Source of the DNA: Halalkalibacter oceani
Lineage (GTDB): Bacteria > Bacillota > Bacilli > Bacillales > Bacillaceae_D
Direction: 5' to 3'
NCBI RefSeq assembly: GCF_023715705.1
Contig: NZ_JAMBOS010000004.1
Span: forward strand, 1-64,000
Length of the DNA: 64,000 nt
Every line of letters starts with the position of its first letter. The stretch's first letter is position 1. Of the stretch, positions 26,007-35,854 are shown in pieces. A program made the position numbers and the translations under genes. The notes under the pieces are model-generated. The model made no database searches and was not told the origin of the DNA. It was given only the letters and a program-made list of their open reading frames with translations.

Positions 26007-26212
26007 GTTTATCAAAGCCACTTCTTTTTCCCCTGTCATCAGTTTCTTCAATTGCATCACAATCAAACTTCCTTTCGATTTTCTTCTTTATTCCAAGTTC
26101 TGTCTAGCTATCTAATAAAACACTGTTCAGGTGATAGAAATAGAAATTCACCATTTTTCATGATACGATGTCGAATAGAAAGATATAGAACAGGAATGGA
26201 GACGGAGATTGA

Positions 26213-27325
26213 ATGAAACGAAGAGCGCTTATATCGCTATCATTGTTTTTGCTTGTCTATAGTGGCTTGGTCATCTATATCGGTTGGAACGGCTGGGTTT
26301 GGCTGCAATCCGTCTTTCAGCTGGAAAATGGTCTGATCTATACAGCGGCCATCACCCTCGCCGCATTCTCGTATTTTATCAGCCGCGTAAGCTCGCTTTC
26401 TATTTTTAGAATAATTGGCGCGTACTGGCTTGGTATTTTTCAATATGCGCTTTTGCTTATCCCTCTGGCAAATCTCGCTTATGCGATTCTTTCCTTGTTT
26501 CCACTTGATCAACAGATGCTGCTTTTTTCGCTTGGGTTGATTGTTATTACCGCCGTGATCGCAATGATCGCCTATGGCTCCTTTCAGGCATATAGTCCAG
26601 TGATCCGCCCCTATCAGCTCCACATCGCCAAAAAAGCTGAGAATCACAAAAGCCTTCGGATCGCGGTCGCCTCTGATATGCATTTTGGAACATTATCAGG
26701 AAAAGCTCACGCCCGCCGGCTCGTCTCGTTGATTCATCAGATTAACCCAGATCTTATTCTCTTACCGGGCGACATCGTTGATGACGATCCTGATGTTTTC
26801 AAAAAGAAAAAAATGGGCGAGGAATTGAGTCGACTCAATGCCCCACTCGGCGTCTATGCCGTATTAGGCAACCATGAATATTACGGTAAAAAGATTCCGG
26901 AGTTTATCGAGGAAATGGCAGAATGCGGCGTTACCGTCCTGCTCGATGAAACAGTGGAGGTTGACGGTAGCTTTTACCTGCTTGGCCGCAAAGATCGAAC
27001 TGATCACACGCGAGCTTCTGTTGCGGAGCTGACGCAATCACTTGACCAGTCAAAACCTGTGCTGATGCTCGACCATCAGCCATATGAATTGGAAAAAGCC
27101 GAAAAAGCAGGTGTCGACTTACTGCTTTCCGGTCACACCCATCGTGGTCAGCTTGCCCCCAATCATCTGTTTACAAAAAGACTTTTTGAGATTGACTGGG
27201 GCTACCACCGGAGAAAAACGCTCCATACGATTGTTTCATCCGGCTTCGGCTTTTGGGGGCCGCCCCTCAGAATCGGTAGCCGTTCGGAAATTGTTCAAAT
27301 TGATCTGACGTTTGAGTCATCATAG
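26213..27325 (+). CDS. Membrane-bound metallophosphoesterase
   Basis: The 370-residue protein has four to five N-terminal membrane segments (about residues 4-130) followed by a calcineurin-like phosphoesterase domain with its metal motifs in order: SDMHFG, LLPGDIVDD, LGNHEYYG, and SGHTHRGQ. It resembles YkuE/YaeI-type enzymes acting on lipid or nucleotide phosphates at the membrane. ATG follows GGAG by five bases. A perfect hairpin follows (27412-27447). Confidence 0.88.
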   Translation: MKRRALISLSLFLLVYSGLVIYIGWNGWVWLQSVFQLENGLIYTAAITLAAFSYFISRVSSLSIFRIIGAYWLGIFQYALLLIPLANLAYAILSLFPLDQQMLLFSLGLIVITAVIAMIAYGSFQAYSPVIRPYQLHIAKKAENHKSLRIAVASDMHFGTLSGKAHARRLVSLIHQINPDLILLPGDIVDDDPDVFKKKKMGEELSRLNAPLGVYAVLGNHEYYGKKIPEFIEEMAECGVTVLLDETVEVDGSFYLLGRKDRTDHTRASVAELTQSLDQSKPVLMLDHQPYELEKAEKAGVDLLLSGHTHRGQLAPNHLFTKRLFEIDWGYHRRKTLHTIVSSGFGFWGPPLRIGSRSEIVQIDLTFESS

Positions 27326-27411
27326 AGAATAAAGCCTACCCAAGTGATGAATCCGTCGCTTTATCGGTTTCTCCTGACTAAAAACGGGTAGCATCGTCTC
27401 CCGTTAACACC

Positions 27412-27447
27412 AACAACAGCTGCCCCGACCTTGGGGCAGCTGTTGTT
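27412..27447. terminator. Bidirectional terminator
   Basis: AACAACAGCTGCCCC pairs perfectly with GGGGCAGCTGTTGTT around GACCTT. It lies between convergent genes, the phosphoesterase and the amidase, whose stop is four bases away. Confidence 0.85.
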
Positions 27448-27450
27448 ATC

Positions 27451-28392
27451 TCAAGAACGCTCGGTAAAAATAGCCAACGGCAAGAGCGCACTGACGACGT
27501 ATTGACCTGCATCGACAATTTCCGAAATTTTCAGGTCGACGCAAAGACTTGATAAAAGGTAGGCGTCCACTTTCGAAAGCTTATATGTTTCGGCCAGATA
27601 TTCGACCATTGAACGGATCGCGTCCTGAGCGGCTGTCATTAGGTCAGGGCCAACCCCTGTTGTTCCGTAAAAGCCTCTGTCATTTACTTTAGGGGTGAGC
27701 GGGCCATTCGTCTGAAATTGTGGCGAAGGAATCGACTTCCCTTTTAACAGAGTGAATTTCAGGCTTGAATACATCGGGCATTCTAATGCCGATACACAAA
27801 CCTCACCATCCCCCTGCGCCGCGTGCCCGTCTCCGCAGCTGAAAAGCGCGCCTTTTTCCTGAATCGGCAAATACAGAGTGGTCCCGATTGTCAGCTGCCT
27901 CGTGTCCATATTGCCGCCAAACGTTCCGGGCGGCATAATCGGACTTCCGTCTGCGTCTTTCGGACAGACGCCCATCGTCCCGAGAAACGGCTCTATCGGC
28001 ACTTTAATATCATCTCTGAAATGAATGTATGCTCCATCCGATAAATCAAATGTACGTAAATAAGCATCTGGAAAATCGTCCGGCAACAATCCAAGGCCCG
28101 GTAAAACAGCTGTCCAGCCCCAGCCCTTTGGCTTTAAATCAAGAATGTCAATCGCCAGCGTATCACCAGGCTCCGCATCTTTGATGTAGACAGGGCCGGC
28201 AAGCGGGTATACACGGTTCCAGTCAAGACCGGCAATCGCGTCAGTCGTCGATTCAAGCGAAAACTGATTATCAGTTACTTCCCGTGTTTCAAATATAACC
28301 GTATCCCCACTATCAATCGTTAAAGCAGGCTGATGCCGCTTGTCCCACGTAAAATGAACAACATCGTTCGGAAAGAAGTGCGTTTTTACCAT
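27451..28392 (-). CDS. Acetamidase/formamidase family protein
   Basis: The 313-residue protein has the FmdA/AmdA layout: an N-terminal FTWDKRHQPALTIDSGD, IDILDLKPKGWGW, GTFGGNMDTRQL, SCGDGHAAQGDGEVC and DAYLLSSLCVDLKIS. These cytoplasmic enzymes hydrolyse small amides to ammonia and an acid. It would fit the nitrogen-scavenging theme of the window. The ATG follows AAAGGAGG. It is followed by a perfect terminator and appears monocistronic. Confidence 0.88.
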   Translation of the reverse strand: MVKTHFFPNDVVHFTWDKRHQPALTIDSGDTVIFETREVTDNQFSLESTTDAIAGLDWNRVYPLAGPVYIKDAEPGDTLAIDILDLKPKGWGWTAVLPGLGLLPDDFPDAYLRTFDLSDGAYIHFRDDIKVPIEPFLGTMGVCPKDADGSPIMPPGTFGGNMDTRQLTIGTTLYLPIQEKGALFSCGDGHAAQGDGEVCVSALECPMYSSLKFTLLKGKSIPSPQFQTNGPLTPKVNDRGFYGTTGVGPDLMTAAQDAIRSMVEYLAETYKLSKVDAYLLSSLCVDLKISEIVDAGQYVVSALLPLAIFTERS

Positions 28393-28503
28393 ATGAAACC
28401 TCCTTTACTTGATTACATTCACTATAGCAAATAAAGCGAATATTCAAAAGAAACTATACTTTTCTTTCTTCGTATGTCACCCGCTTCACCGATATCCGCC
28501 CGC

Positions 28504-28914
28504 TTATGCTCCTTCTTCCTTACCGCTGTCCGGATTGGAAAAAGTGAACCAATCACCACTGCTTATTTCAGCCTCAAGATTGAGCAACGGCTTTCCTGCG
28601 ATATAGACATATGCCTCATGCTGGCGTTTTCCAAAAACCGTCTGGCGAATCCGCTCGTATAAATTATTGTCACCGTTTACGACATAATCCTCAAGCTCGT
28701 CTATGTTCGCCAACATCGCCGCATCAACAGCATACAGTTCGCCGACTACACGTTTCTTCGGATGCTGCTTCAATACCGGGTAACCCGCACCTGTATCATG
28801 CAGTTCTCCGGCTGTCCAGCAGCTCCGTTCGATACAGACTGCCCGCTCCAAATAATGATCATTTTCTCCGCCGGCCCGTAATGTTCCATAAACAAAAAGT
28901 AAATCAGTCGTCAT
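28504..28914 (-). CDS. Gamma-glutamylcyclotransferase-like protein
   Basis: The 136-residue protein has the GGCT-fold signature LLFVYGTLRAGGEN near its N-terminus, GELHDTGAGYPVL, VVGELYAVD and IDELEDY with the catalytic glutamate, and NLYERI. Members (YtfP/GGACT type) form 5-oxoproline from gamma-glutamyl compounds. The start at 28914 aligns with family proteins; the longer frame (28932) would add MRWNGA. It lies alone between the amidase and the sugar operon. Confidence 0.8.
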   Translation of the reverse strand: MTTDLLFVYGTLRAGGENDHYLERAVCIERSCWTAGELHDTGAGYPVLKQHPKKRVVGELYAVDAAMLANIDELEDYVVNGDNNLYERIRQTVFGKRQHEAYVYIAGKPLLNLEAEISSGDWFTFSNPDSGKEEGA

Positions 28915-29008
28915 TGCTCCATTCCACCTCATTCGTTTCTACTACAAGGAATAGGTCCACGTGGAGAAAAGGACAGACAGCTCGCAAACTGCCTCTCCTC
29001 TTTTGTCT

Positions 29009-29881
29009 CTATCCCTTAAATAAATAAGACGGCGCCCCTTTCACTCCCGGTTTAAGATGGAAGACTCCGCCCGAATGCGGGTAGCGCTGTAATTCTTCTG
29101 CACTAAGCCCTCTTCTCGCCGTCGTAATAAACAATTCGTCAAGCTGTTCGCCGCCAAAGCAGCAGGATGTCACCTGCTTCGCCGGAACAGCGACTTCACC
29201 AATTTTCTCCCCTGTTCGCGGGTTCCAGCGGGACACTTTGTAGCCGCCCCATTGCGCCACCCAAAGCATGTCATCCTGATCAATTGTCATCCCGTCTGGA
29301 ATTCCCTCGCCTTCCGGGATCGTGACGACAACACGTTTGTTTGTAATTTCCCCTGTTGCCAGCTCATAATCAAAGGCAACGACCTGCTTCGTCGGTGAAT
29401 CGATGTAATACATCGTTTGATGATCGCCCGACCAGGCCAGCCCGTTTGAAATCGTAATATCGCCCAGCTTTTGCTCGACTGTCCGGTCCGGATGAAGAAC
29501 ATAGAGGGAACCGCTCGGCTTCTGCTCCTCAACGTCCATCGTCCCTGCCCAAAAACGGCCCGCCGGATCACATTTTCCATCATTAAAACGGTTGTCAATC
29601 AATTCCGGTTCCGGATCGCTGATCAGCTCAGCTTCACCAGTCGCTTCGTCAAGCGCGTAAAAACCAGTTTGAGTGGCGACGAGCAGGCCGCCCTGCTCCC
29701 TGACGACGACCGCTCCGACAAGATCCCCAACCTCAATCACCTCCGTGGTCTCCGTCTCCGGCTGAAAGCTGTGAACCGTCTTCCCCAGTATATCGACCCA
29801 GTAAAAGCGCTGTGATTTGATGTCCCAGCACGGGCCCTCTCCAAGCTGTAATTTGGCATCGATTCGTAACGTCGCCTTCAT
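29009..29881 (-). CDS. SMP-30/gluconolactonase family lactonase
   Basis: The 290-residue six-bladed propeller has the metal ligands of SMP-30: glutamate in LGEGPCWD, asparagine in RFNDGKCDPAGRFWAGTMD, asparagine in ISNGLAWS and aspartate in IPDGMTIDQDD. It hydrolyses sugar lactones to aldonic acids. As last gene of the ABC/sugar operon it would open the lactone formed by the upstream dehydrogenases. The ATG at 29881 follows GGAGGAAG. Confidence 0.88.
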   Translation of the reverse strand: MKATLRIDAKLQLGEGPCWDIKSQRFYWVDILGKTVHSFQPETETTEVIEVGDLVGAVVVREQGGLLVATQTGFYALDEATGEAELISDPEPELIDNRFNDGKCDPAGRFWAGTMDVEEQKPSGSLYVLHPDRTVEQKLGDITISNGLAWSGDHQTMYYIDSPTKQVVAFDYELATGEITNKRVVVTIPEGEGIPDGMTIDQDDMLWVAQWGGYKVSRWNPRTGEKIGEVAVPAKQVTSCCFGGEQLDELFITTARRGLSAEELQRYPHSGGVFHLKPGVKGAPSYLFKG

Positions 29882-29905
29882 TTCACTTCCTCCTTTAATT
29901 CTTTT

Positions 29906-30955
29906 TTAGCAAATTTGGATGACAATTTTAATAATCGACGGGTCCTTGCGCTCCATTAATGAAAAAGCCTGCTCTAGTTCATGAAGCGAAAAGCGGTGCG
30001 TCACGAGACTCGCTGTGTCCAGCTTGTTCGTTTCAAGTAATTCGACGACACTCTCCCAAACTCCTGGGCTTCCCAAGGAACCACAAATGTCGAGATCACT
30101 GGTGACAATTGTATCGAGATCAATTTTCGCCTGCTTCCCTCCACATAAGCCAAGCAGGACGATGCGGCTGCCGGCCGCGGCGATTTGCGTCATGCTTTCG
30201 ATCGCCGCCGGACTCCCGCTCGCTTCGATAATCCGTGTAAACATTTCACCATTGGTAAGAGCGGCTGCCCGTTCAATCAGATTCTCGCGGGAGAGATCAA
30301 TGATTTCATCAGAGCCAAGCTCAAGCCCTTGCCGGAGCCGCGTCTCTCTCATATCGATCAGGACTACCTTTTTTGCCCCATAGGCTTTTGCCGCTTGAAC
30401 AGCCAACAGGCCGACCGGTCCCGCTCCAATAATCGCCACGCTGTCCTCCGGCGTTACCTCCAGCCGCTTGATTCCGCGCAAGGAAACAGCCGCCGGTTCA
30501 AGCAGGCAAGCCTGCTCATAGGAAATTGACGGATCGAACACATGAAGGGCATGAGCCGGATAAATCATGTATTCCGCGCAGGCTCCATCTTTTTTGAGCA
30601 CACCGTTCTCTACCCGGTTCGGGCAGAGATTGTAGCTGCCTGCAAGGCATTTGCGGCACCTCCCGCAGGAAATCGTCGTTTCCCCGACGACACGGTCGCC
30701 AACCTTGACCTGCGTGACGTTGCGGCCGATAGCAACCACTTCACCCGACCACTCATGTCCTGGAATAATCGGATAGCACGCCTCGCCATTGAGAAAATAG
30801 ATCATTTCGCCCTGGTAAATCTCCAAGTCCGTCGCGCAGACACCGACACAATGCACTTTGACAACGACGTCATTCTCTTTGCAAGTTGGCCGTTCGACTT
30901 CCAAATAGCGTAGTGATCGCGCCCCAGTCAGCTGCATTGCCTTCATCGTCTTCAT
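29906..30955 (-). CDS. Zinc-dependent medium-chain dehydrogenase
   Basis: The 349-residue MDR protein has catalytic zinc site GVCATDLEIY and PGHEWSGEVV, the structural Cys4 lobe CGRCRKCLAGSYNLC, and the NAD motif GAGPVGLLAVQ. It resembles sorbitol/threonine/galactitol dehydrogenases. It would oxidise a hydroxyl of the imported sugar. The ATG overlaps the TGA of the Gfo/Idh/MocA gene (ATGA at 30955-30952), indicating translational coupling. Confidence 0.88.
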   Translation of the reverse strand: MKTMKAMQLTGARSLRYLEVERPTCKENDVVVKVHCVGVCATDLEIYQGEMIYFLNGEACYPIIPGHEWSGEVVAIGRNVTQVKVGDRVVGETTISCGRCRKCLAGSYNLCPNRVENGVLKKDGACAEYMIYPAHALHVFDPSISYEQACLLEPAAVSLRGIKRLEVTPEDSVAIIGAGPVGLLAVQAAKAYGAKKVVLIDMRETRLRQGLELGSDEIIDLSRENLIERAAALTNGEMFTRIIEASGSPAAIESMTQIAAAGSRIVLLGLCGGKQAKIDLDTIVTSDLDICGSLGSPGVWESVVELLETNKLDTASLVTHRFSLHELEQAFSLMERKDPSIIKIVIQIC

Positions 30956-31947
30956 CTGCTGCCGTCACGCTCCTTTTGATCAGCCCGATACGAAACAAAT
31001 GATGTTCCTTGATGCTGCTCGGCAAGCTCAACCAGCTCCTGCACCGCTTTCGCATCCGCCAACGTAGAAAGCGGCGGCTTTCCGGCAGCAATACATTCCT
31101 CTATAACATACTTCGCCTCAAAATAGAATAAATCCTCGTAGCGCGGGTACGCTTTATTCAATGTTCCAATCGACCGCTCATAGATGACATCCTGCCAATT
31201 ATGGACCGCTCCGCCGTTTGAGCCGAGAATTTTCACCATATACGTCCATGGGTTTGTCGTTTTGTCATCGCAGGCAAAGCTGGAAAAAAGCACGACCTGC
31301 GCCCCGTTTTCCATCCCAAGGACGATAATCGACTGATCCTCCTGATCCAGCTTTTCATAATGCAACTTCGTCGTATGACAGCCGATCGTTTTCGGCAGCC
31401 CGAGGAGATAGAGCGTCGTATAAAGATGATGGGTCATGATCTGGCGGTTGACCCCCGGGTAATGAGACGCCAGCTCCTCGCTATGAAAGAGATTGAACGT
31501 CATCCAGACACTGCAAATTTGACCGAAGACCCCTTCTTCAATATGCCGGCGGAAACGAATGATTTCCGGATGGTAAATATAATTATGAGCAGGAAAGCAC
31601 ACCTTACCGGCTTTCTTTGCCGCTTGCTCCAGCTTTTCGATCTCGGCTACATTCATCGCAACCGGTTTTTCGACAAGAACATGCTTTCCAGCCTCGAGCG
31701 CCCTTGTCGCATGTTCGACATGGAGCTCGACCGGTGAAAGCACATAAATCAGCTCGATCTCCTCTTGCTCAAGCAATTCAGCCAAAGTCGGATAGGCGAT
31801 TGCGCCCCATTCGTGCGCGCGCTTTGCCGCCAGTTGCCCGTTCGGCTCGTAAAATCCGCTCACCTCAGCAGCCTCGATTTGCTGCAACGCCTGATAATGC
31901 ACTTCAGAAATCGCTCCTGCCCCGATAAAACCAATTTTCATTGTCAT
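30952..31947 (-). CDS. Gfo/Idh/MocA family oxidoreductase
   Basis: This 331-residue protein has the N-terminal NAD(P) motif GFIGAGAISEVHY and the EKPVAMN segment (about residues 95-101) of the Gfo/Idh/MocA family. The C-terminal half is the two-layer sheet domain. It would oxidise or epimerise a sugar, in line with the transporter upstream and dehydrogenase downstream. The ATG at 31947 follows GGAGG; 31959 is the longer alternative. Confidence 0.88.
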   Translation of the reverse strand: MTMKIGFIGAGAISEVHYQALQQIEAAEVSGFYEPNGQLAAKRAHEWGAIAYPTLAELLEQEEIELIYVLSPVELHVEHATRALEAGKHVLVEKPVAMNVAEIEKLEQAAKKAGKVCFPAHNYIYHPEIIRFRRHIEEGVFGQICSVWMTFNLFHSEELASHYPGVNRQIMTHHLYTTLYLLGLPKTIGCHTTKLHYEKLDQEDQSIIVLGMENGAQVVLFSSFACDDKTTNPWTYMVKILGSNGGAVHNWQDVIYERSIGTLNKAYPRYEDLFYFEAKYVIEECIAAGKPPLSTLADAKAVQELVELAEQHQGTSFVSYRADQKERDGSR

Positions 31948-31963
31948 CCATGCCTCCATTTTT

Positions 31964-32995
31964 TTACCGTCTAATCGAACTCATCACATTCGCCGCAACC
32001 GCAATGAGCAGCACGAGTCCGATCGCCAGATTTTGTCCGTCCGAGCCGATTCCAAGTAAATTCAGCCCATTGACGAGTACGCCCATCAGAAACACGCCGA
32101 CCAAGGTCCGCCACATACTACCCGACCCGCCAAACAGCGCCGTTCCTCCGAGAATAACAGCAGCAATCGGCGGCAGCATCAGTCCGACCCCGGCAGTGAC
32201 CTGCGCGCTGCCGACCCGGCCGAGCATCATGATCCCGGCGAGAGCCGCACAGCCGCCGCTGATCATCAGCACAATGATCTTATGCTTCGCCACGTGAATG
32301 CCGGACATTTTCGCTGCTTCCTTGTTGCCACCAATCGCGTATAAATTGCGACCAAAAACGGTTTTGCTTAAGACGATGTGGCTGATAATAAAGACAAACG
32401 CGAAGACGAGGATGATCACCGGAATGCCGAACAGCGTGCCGGAGCCAAACCATTGGAGGCTGTCGGGAATGCCGTATAATGGCTGCGCCCCTGATAAGAA
32501 CAAATAAGCCCCTTCGGCAATATACATCATTGCCAATGTCGCCATAAAAGACGGAACCATCAGCTTCGCGTTGAAAAACCCGGCGATCGCGCCAATCCCC
32601 GCGCCGGCGAGAATCGTCACGATAAAGGCGAGCCAGACCGGGAGCTGAAAGCCGATGTCATAGCCTCCCGTTGCCAGCGCCCCGGCCAGCAGGCCGCATA
32701 ACGTCATAATATGGGCGATACTTAAATCGATCTCGGCCGAAATGATAACGAAGGTCACGCCGACCGCCATGACGCCGATGATCGAGACCTGGCGCAAAAT
32801 ATTGATAATATTGCCGTATGTTAAAAAGTGCGGCGATAAAATCGAAAAGACGATAATCGCTAAAATCAAGCCGACGATCGGCCCGACGACGGCGTAGTTG
32901 ACATTCCTCAGCCTAGCTTTCCATTGGGCTTTTCCACTTTCTTCATCGAGCACAGCCCCTGTTTGCGGCTCGAGTGGACTATTTTGTTGCGTCAT
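31964..32995 (-). CDS. Sugar ABC transporter permease (RbsC-type)
   Basis: The 343-residue membrane protein has about ten hydrophobic segments, VIISAEIDLSIAHIMTLCG (the conserved DLS motif), FNAKLMVPSFMATLA, IGGNKEAAKMSGI (EAA-like loop) and GGTALFGGSGS. It belongs to the ribose/xylose/autoinducer permease family. The ATG at 32995 follows AGGAG by eight bases. The frame from 33004 (GTG) is less likely. Confidence 0.9.
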   Translation of the reverse strand: MTQQNSPLEPQTGAVLDEESGKAQWKARLRNVNYAVVGPIVGLILAIIVFSILSPHFLTYGNIINILRQVSIIGVMAVGVTFVIISAEIDLSIAHIMTLCGLLAGALATGGYDIGFQLPVWLAFIVTILAGAGIGAIAGFFNAKLMVPSFMATLAMMYIAEGAYLFLSGAQPLYGIPDSLQWFGSGTLFGIPVIILVFAFVFIISHIVLSKTVFGRNLYAIGGNKEAAKMSGIHVAKHKIIVLMISGGCAALAGIMMLGRVGSAQVTAGVGLMLPPIAAVILGGTALFGGSGSMWRTLVGVFLMGVLVNGLNLLGIGSDGQNLAIGLVLLIAVAANVMSSIRR

Positions 32996-33000
32996 CGGAA

Positions 33001-34527
33001 TCACTCCTCTTGATTTTCAAAAATACTGTTCATGATTTTCTCTTTCGTAACCTCGCCTTCCCTAAGCTCCTTAACAATTCGTCCTTCGTGCATGACAAGA
33101 CAGCGATTGGACAGACCGATCAGCTCCGGAAATTCTGAAGAAATAAACAAAATCGCCGCTCCTTGGTGAGCCATCGCCTTCATGATCCGGTAGATTTCCG
33201 ACTTGGCATTAACGTCGACGCCCCTCGTCGGCTCATCGAAGATCAGCACGCGTCCCTTTGCCGCCAGCCACTTTGCCAGCACGACCTTTTGCTGATTGCC
33301 ACCGCTCAAATGAAGAATGAGCGCATCCTCTGCCGGGGTTTTCACATTGAGCATCTCAATATATGTCCGCGCCTTTAGACGCTCAAGCTTGTCACTGATC
33401 AGCCCTCTTCTGACCGTATCCTTCACCGTCGTCAGGTTAATATTTTCCTTGACGCCGAGCGTGCCAACAAAGCCTTCCTTTTTACGATCCTCTGTTATCA
33501 GCCCGATTCCGTGCCTGATCGCCTGGGCCGGACTTTTGACTTCAATTTCCCTGCCTCCAAGCAAAAGTCGGCCGCTATCCTTTGGGTCAGCGCCAAAAAT
33601 CGCCCGCGCCAACTCTGTCCTGCCTGCGCCCTTCAATCCGGCCAAGCCGACGATTTCGCCCTTTCTGATTTGCAATGAAACATCGGCAAAGCGGCCGGCC
33701 GAGCTGAAGTTCTCGACCTCAAGCAGCACCTCGCCAAACGTCTCCGTCTTTGGCGGGTAAAGCTCGGTCAGCTCATCCTGATCGGTCCCGGTCATCAAGG
33801 AAATGAAATACTTTTCCAATTCGTCCTTCTTTCCATTTACACTCATCGTTTCAATCAATTCACCGTCACGCAACACAGTCAGCCGGTCAGAAATCGCAAA
33901 GATCTCCTCGAATTTATGCGTAATAAAAATGATCGCCTTCTCCTGGCGTTTCAGCCTGCGAATCGTCGCAAACAGCCGCTGGACTTCACTTTCACTGAGA
34001 GCCGAGGTCGGCTCATCAAGCAAAATGATCTCAGCATTCTGGCTCAGCACTTTCGCGATTTCAATCATTTGCTGGTCGGCAATACTGAGCTGGCCGACAA
34101 GCTGATGCGGAGACACCGCCATTTCAAGCTCCGCCAGAATCTGTCTGCTGTCACGAATCAGCTTCTTTCGATTGACGAAACCCGCTTTATTGCGCGGCAG
34201 ACGTCCGAGATAAATATTTTCCGCCACACTCAGCTCCGGAACGAGACTCAGCTCCTGATGAACCATGCCAATCCCGAGCTTTCTTGCCTCTTCGGTATTG
34301 GCCGGCTTCACCTGCTCGCCATGAAGATAAAGCTCTCCATCATAATCAGTATGAATGCCGTCGATAATTTTGATTAAGGTGCTTTTCCCGGCTCCATTCG
34401 CACCGAGCAGCGTATGGACCTCGCCTTTGCGGAATGTGATCGAGATATCGCGTAACACCGGAATGCCGCCGAACTGCTTGCCTATGTTTTTCGCAGTCAA
34501 AATCGGGATCTCAGCGGAAGCCGTCAT
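33001..34527 (-). CDS. Sugar ABC transporter ATP-binding protein (RbsA-type)
   Basis: The 508-residue double ATPase has a first domain with GANGAGKSTLIKI, LSIADQQMIEIAKVL and LLDEPTSAL, and a second with the atypical GLKGAGRTELA Walker A, LSGGNQQKVVLAKWL and IFDEPTRGVDV. This layout is typical of CUT2 importers such as ribose. The ATG at 34527 was chosen for the GGAAG signal; the upstream extension lacks one. The next gene begins six bases after the stop. Confidence 0.92.
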   Translation of the reverse strand: MTASAEIPILTAKNIGKQFGGIPVLRDISITFRKGEVHTLLGANGAGKSTLIKIIDGIHTDYDGELYLHGEQVKPANTEEARKLGIGMVHQELSLVPELSVAENIYLGRLPRNKAGFVNRKKLIRDSRQILAELEMAVSPHQLVGQLSIADQQMIEIAKVLSQNAEIILLDEPTSALSESEVQRLFATIRRLKRQEKAIIFITHKFEEIFAISDRLTVLRDGELIETMSVNGKKDELEKYFISLMTGTDQDELTELYPPKTETFGEVLLEVENFSSAGRFADVSLQIRKGEIVGLAGLKGAGRTELARAIFGADPKDSGRLLLGGREIEVKSPAQAIRHGIGLITEDRKKEGFVGTLGVKENINLTTVKDTVRRGLISDKLERLKARTYIEMLNVKTPAEDALILHLSGGNQQKVVLAKWLAAKGRVLIFDEPTRGVDVNAKSEIYRIMKAMAHQGAAILFISSEFPELIGLSNRCLVMHEGRIVKELREGEVTKEKIMNSIFENQEE

Positions 34528-34599
34528 CTTCCTTCCCCCCCTTGCGATTCTATTTGTGTTAAGCGGCGAGCCACCATCGGTGTTACTCGCCGCCACCCG

Positions 34600-35604
34600 T
34601 TACCATGCTTTCGTTTCAAGCATTTCCTCTGCATTTTCCTGATAAATAAGCTCTGTCGGCACCCAAACATTCTCCTCGACTTCTTCCCCGTTTAAATGGG
34701 CGAGCGCTGCTTTCATTCCGTCACCAAGCATGCTCGGCAGCTGTAGCGACGTTCCGTAAATTTCTCCGGTAATAATCTTCTCCACCGTCGAAACCTGGCC
34801 ATCCATTCCGAACAGGACCAGGTCTTCCGCCCGTCCTGCCGCATTTGCCGCCTGAAGCGCGCCCTCGATCATCATGTCGTTATGAGAGATGAAGCCATGC
34901 AGCTCCGAATTCGCTGTTAAAATATCCTCCGCGACCCCAAGTGCCACCGTCGAGGAAAATTCTCCGGTGAGGCTTGTGACGATTTCAACCCGCTCATCCG
35001 CTTCAAGCACATTATGAATCCCTCTTCCCCGTTCGATTGCCGCCGAGGACCCCGGTGTTCCTTCAAGCTCAGCAACCTTCCACGTTTCGGCGTCCGGATG
35101 CTTTTCTTCGAGCCCTTCAAGAAACTTCTGCGCTGCGCTTTCCCCCATTTCGACATGATTCGTGCCGATGTGAGCGACAATATCGACGCTGTCTCCCTCA
35201 ACCGAGCGGTCGACTGTAAAGACAGGAATGCCCTGCTCATTCGCATGGCGGATAGCCGGAATTACCCCTTCCGTCGTGATCGGAATAATGACGAGGGCAT
35301 CGACCCCTCTCGTCACCATGTCTTCAATATCCTGATTTTGCTTTGATTGATTATCCTCCGCATTAAAAAATAACGCCTCGACTCCTAGTTCTTTAGCTGT
35401 CGCTTCCCATGACTTTTGCGCGGCGACAAAAAAGGTGAACTCCAATGAAGGAACAGATGTCCCGATCACGATGTTATCGCTTTCATTCGTAGCCTCGCCA
35501 TTCTCCGTTCCACCTTCAGCCTCTGTGCCTGTATCCTGTGAGCAAGCTGCCATCACACAGCAAAGAACGATGATCAACATAAGATATAACTGCGCTTTTC
35601 TCAT
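34600..35604 (-). CDS. Sugar-binding lipoprotein (periplasmic-binding type 1)
   Basis: The 334-residue protein has a lipobox (MAAC, cysteine about 22), an acidic linker and the type I sugar-binding fold (NIVIGTSVPSLEFTFFVAA, GVDALVIIPIT, VFTVDRSVEGD, GFISHNDMMIEGAL). It is the first gene of the transporter operon. The sugar is unknown; ribose, allose, myo-inositol or a rare sugar are all possible. ATG follows GAGGAAG. Confidence 0.9.
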   Translation of the reverse strand: MRKAQLYLMLIIVLCCVMAACSQDTGTEAEGGTENGEATNESDNIVIGTSVPSLEFTFFVAAQKSWEATAKELGVEALFFNAEDNQSKQNQDIEDMVTRGVDALVIIPITTEGVIPAIRHANEQGIPVFTVDRSVEGDSVDIVAHIGTNHVEMGESAAQKFLEGLEEKHPDAETWKVAELEGTPGSSAAIERGRGIHNVLEADERVEIVTSLTGEFSSTVALGVAEDILTANSELHGFISHNDMMIEGALQAANAAGRAEDLVLFGMDGQVSTVEKIITGEIYGTSLQLPSMLGDGMKAALAHLNGEEVEENVWVPTELIYQENAEEMLETKAW

Positions 35605-35854
35605 TTTTCTTCCTCCTTTGTCTCTCGTACTCTCTTTGACCCCTTGGACCGTTCCGACTCTTCTTTCCTATCACGCCTCCCTGCCAGTCTCTTTCTTCCA
35701 TTCGAAGAAAGTTATTGTATTATATACGGGTAACCGCCTTGATAGTCGTACAATATCATGCACACATTGGTGATCTTCTCAGCTTTTTTACTAATTTTCT
35801 GTGTGAAGTCTCATAGAATAGAAGCAGGACAACAAGTAGGAAGGGAGAATCAAC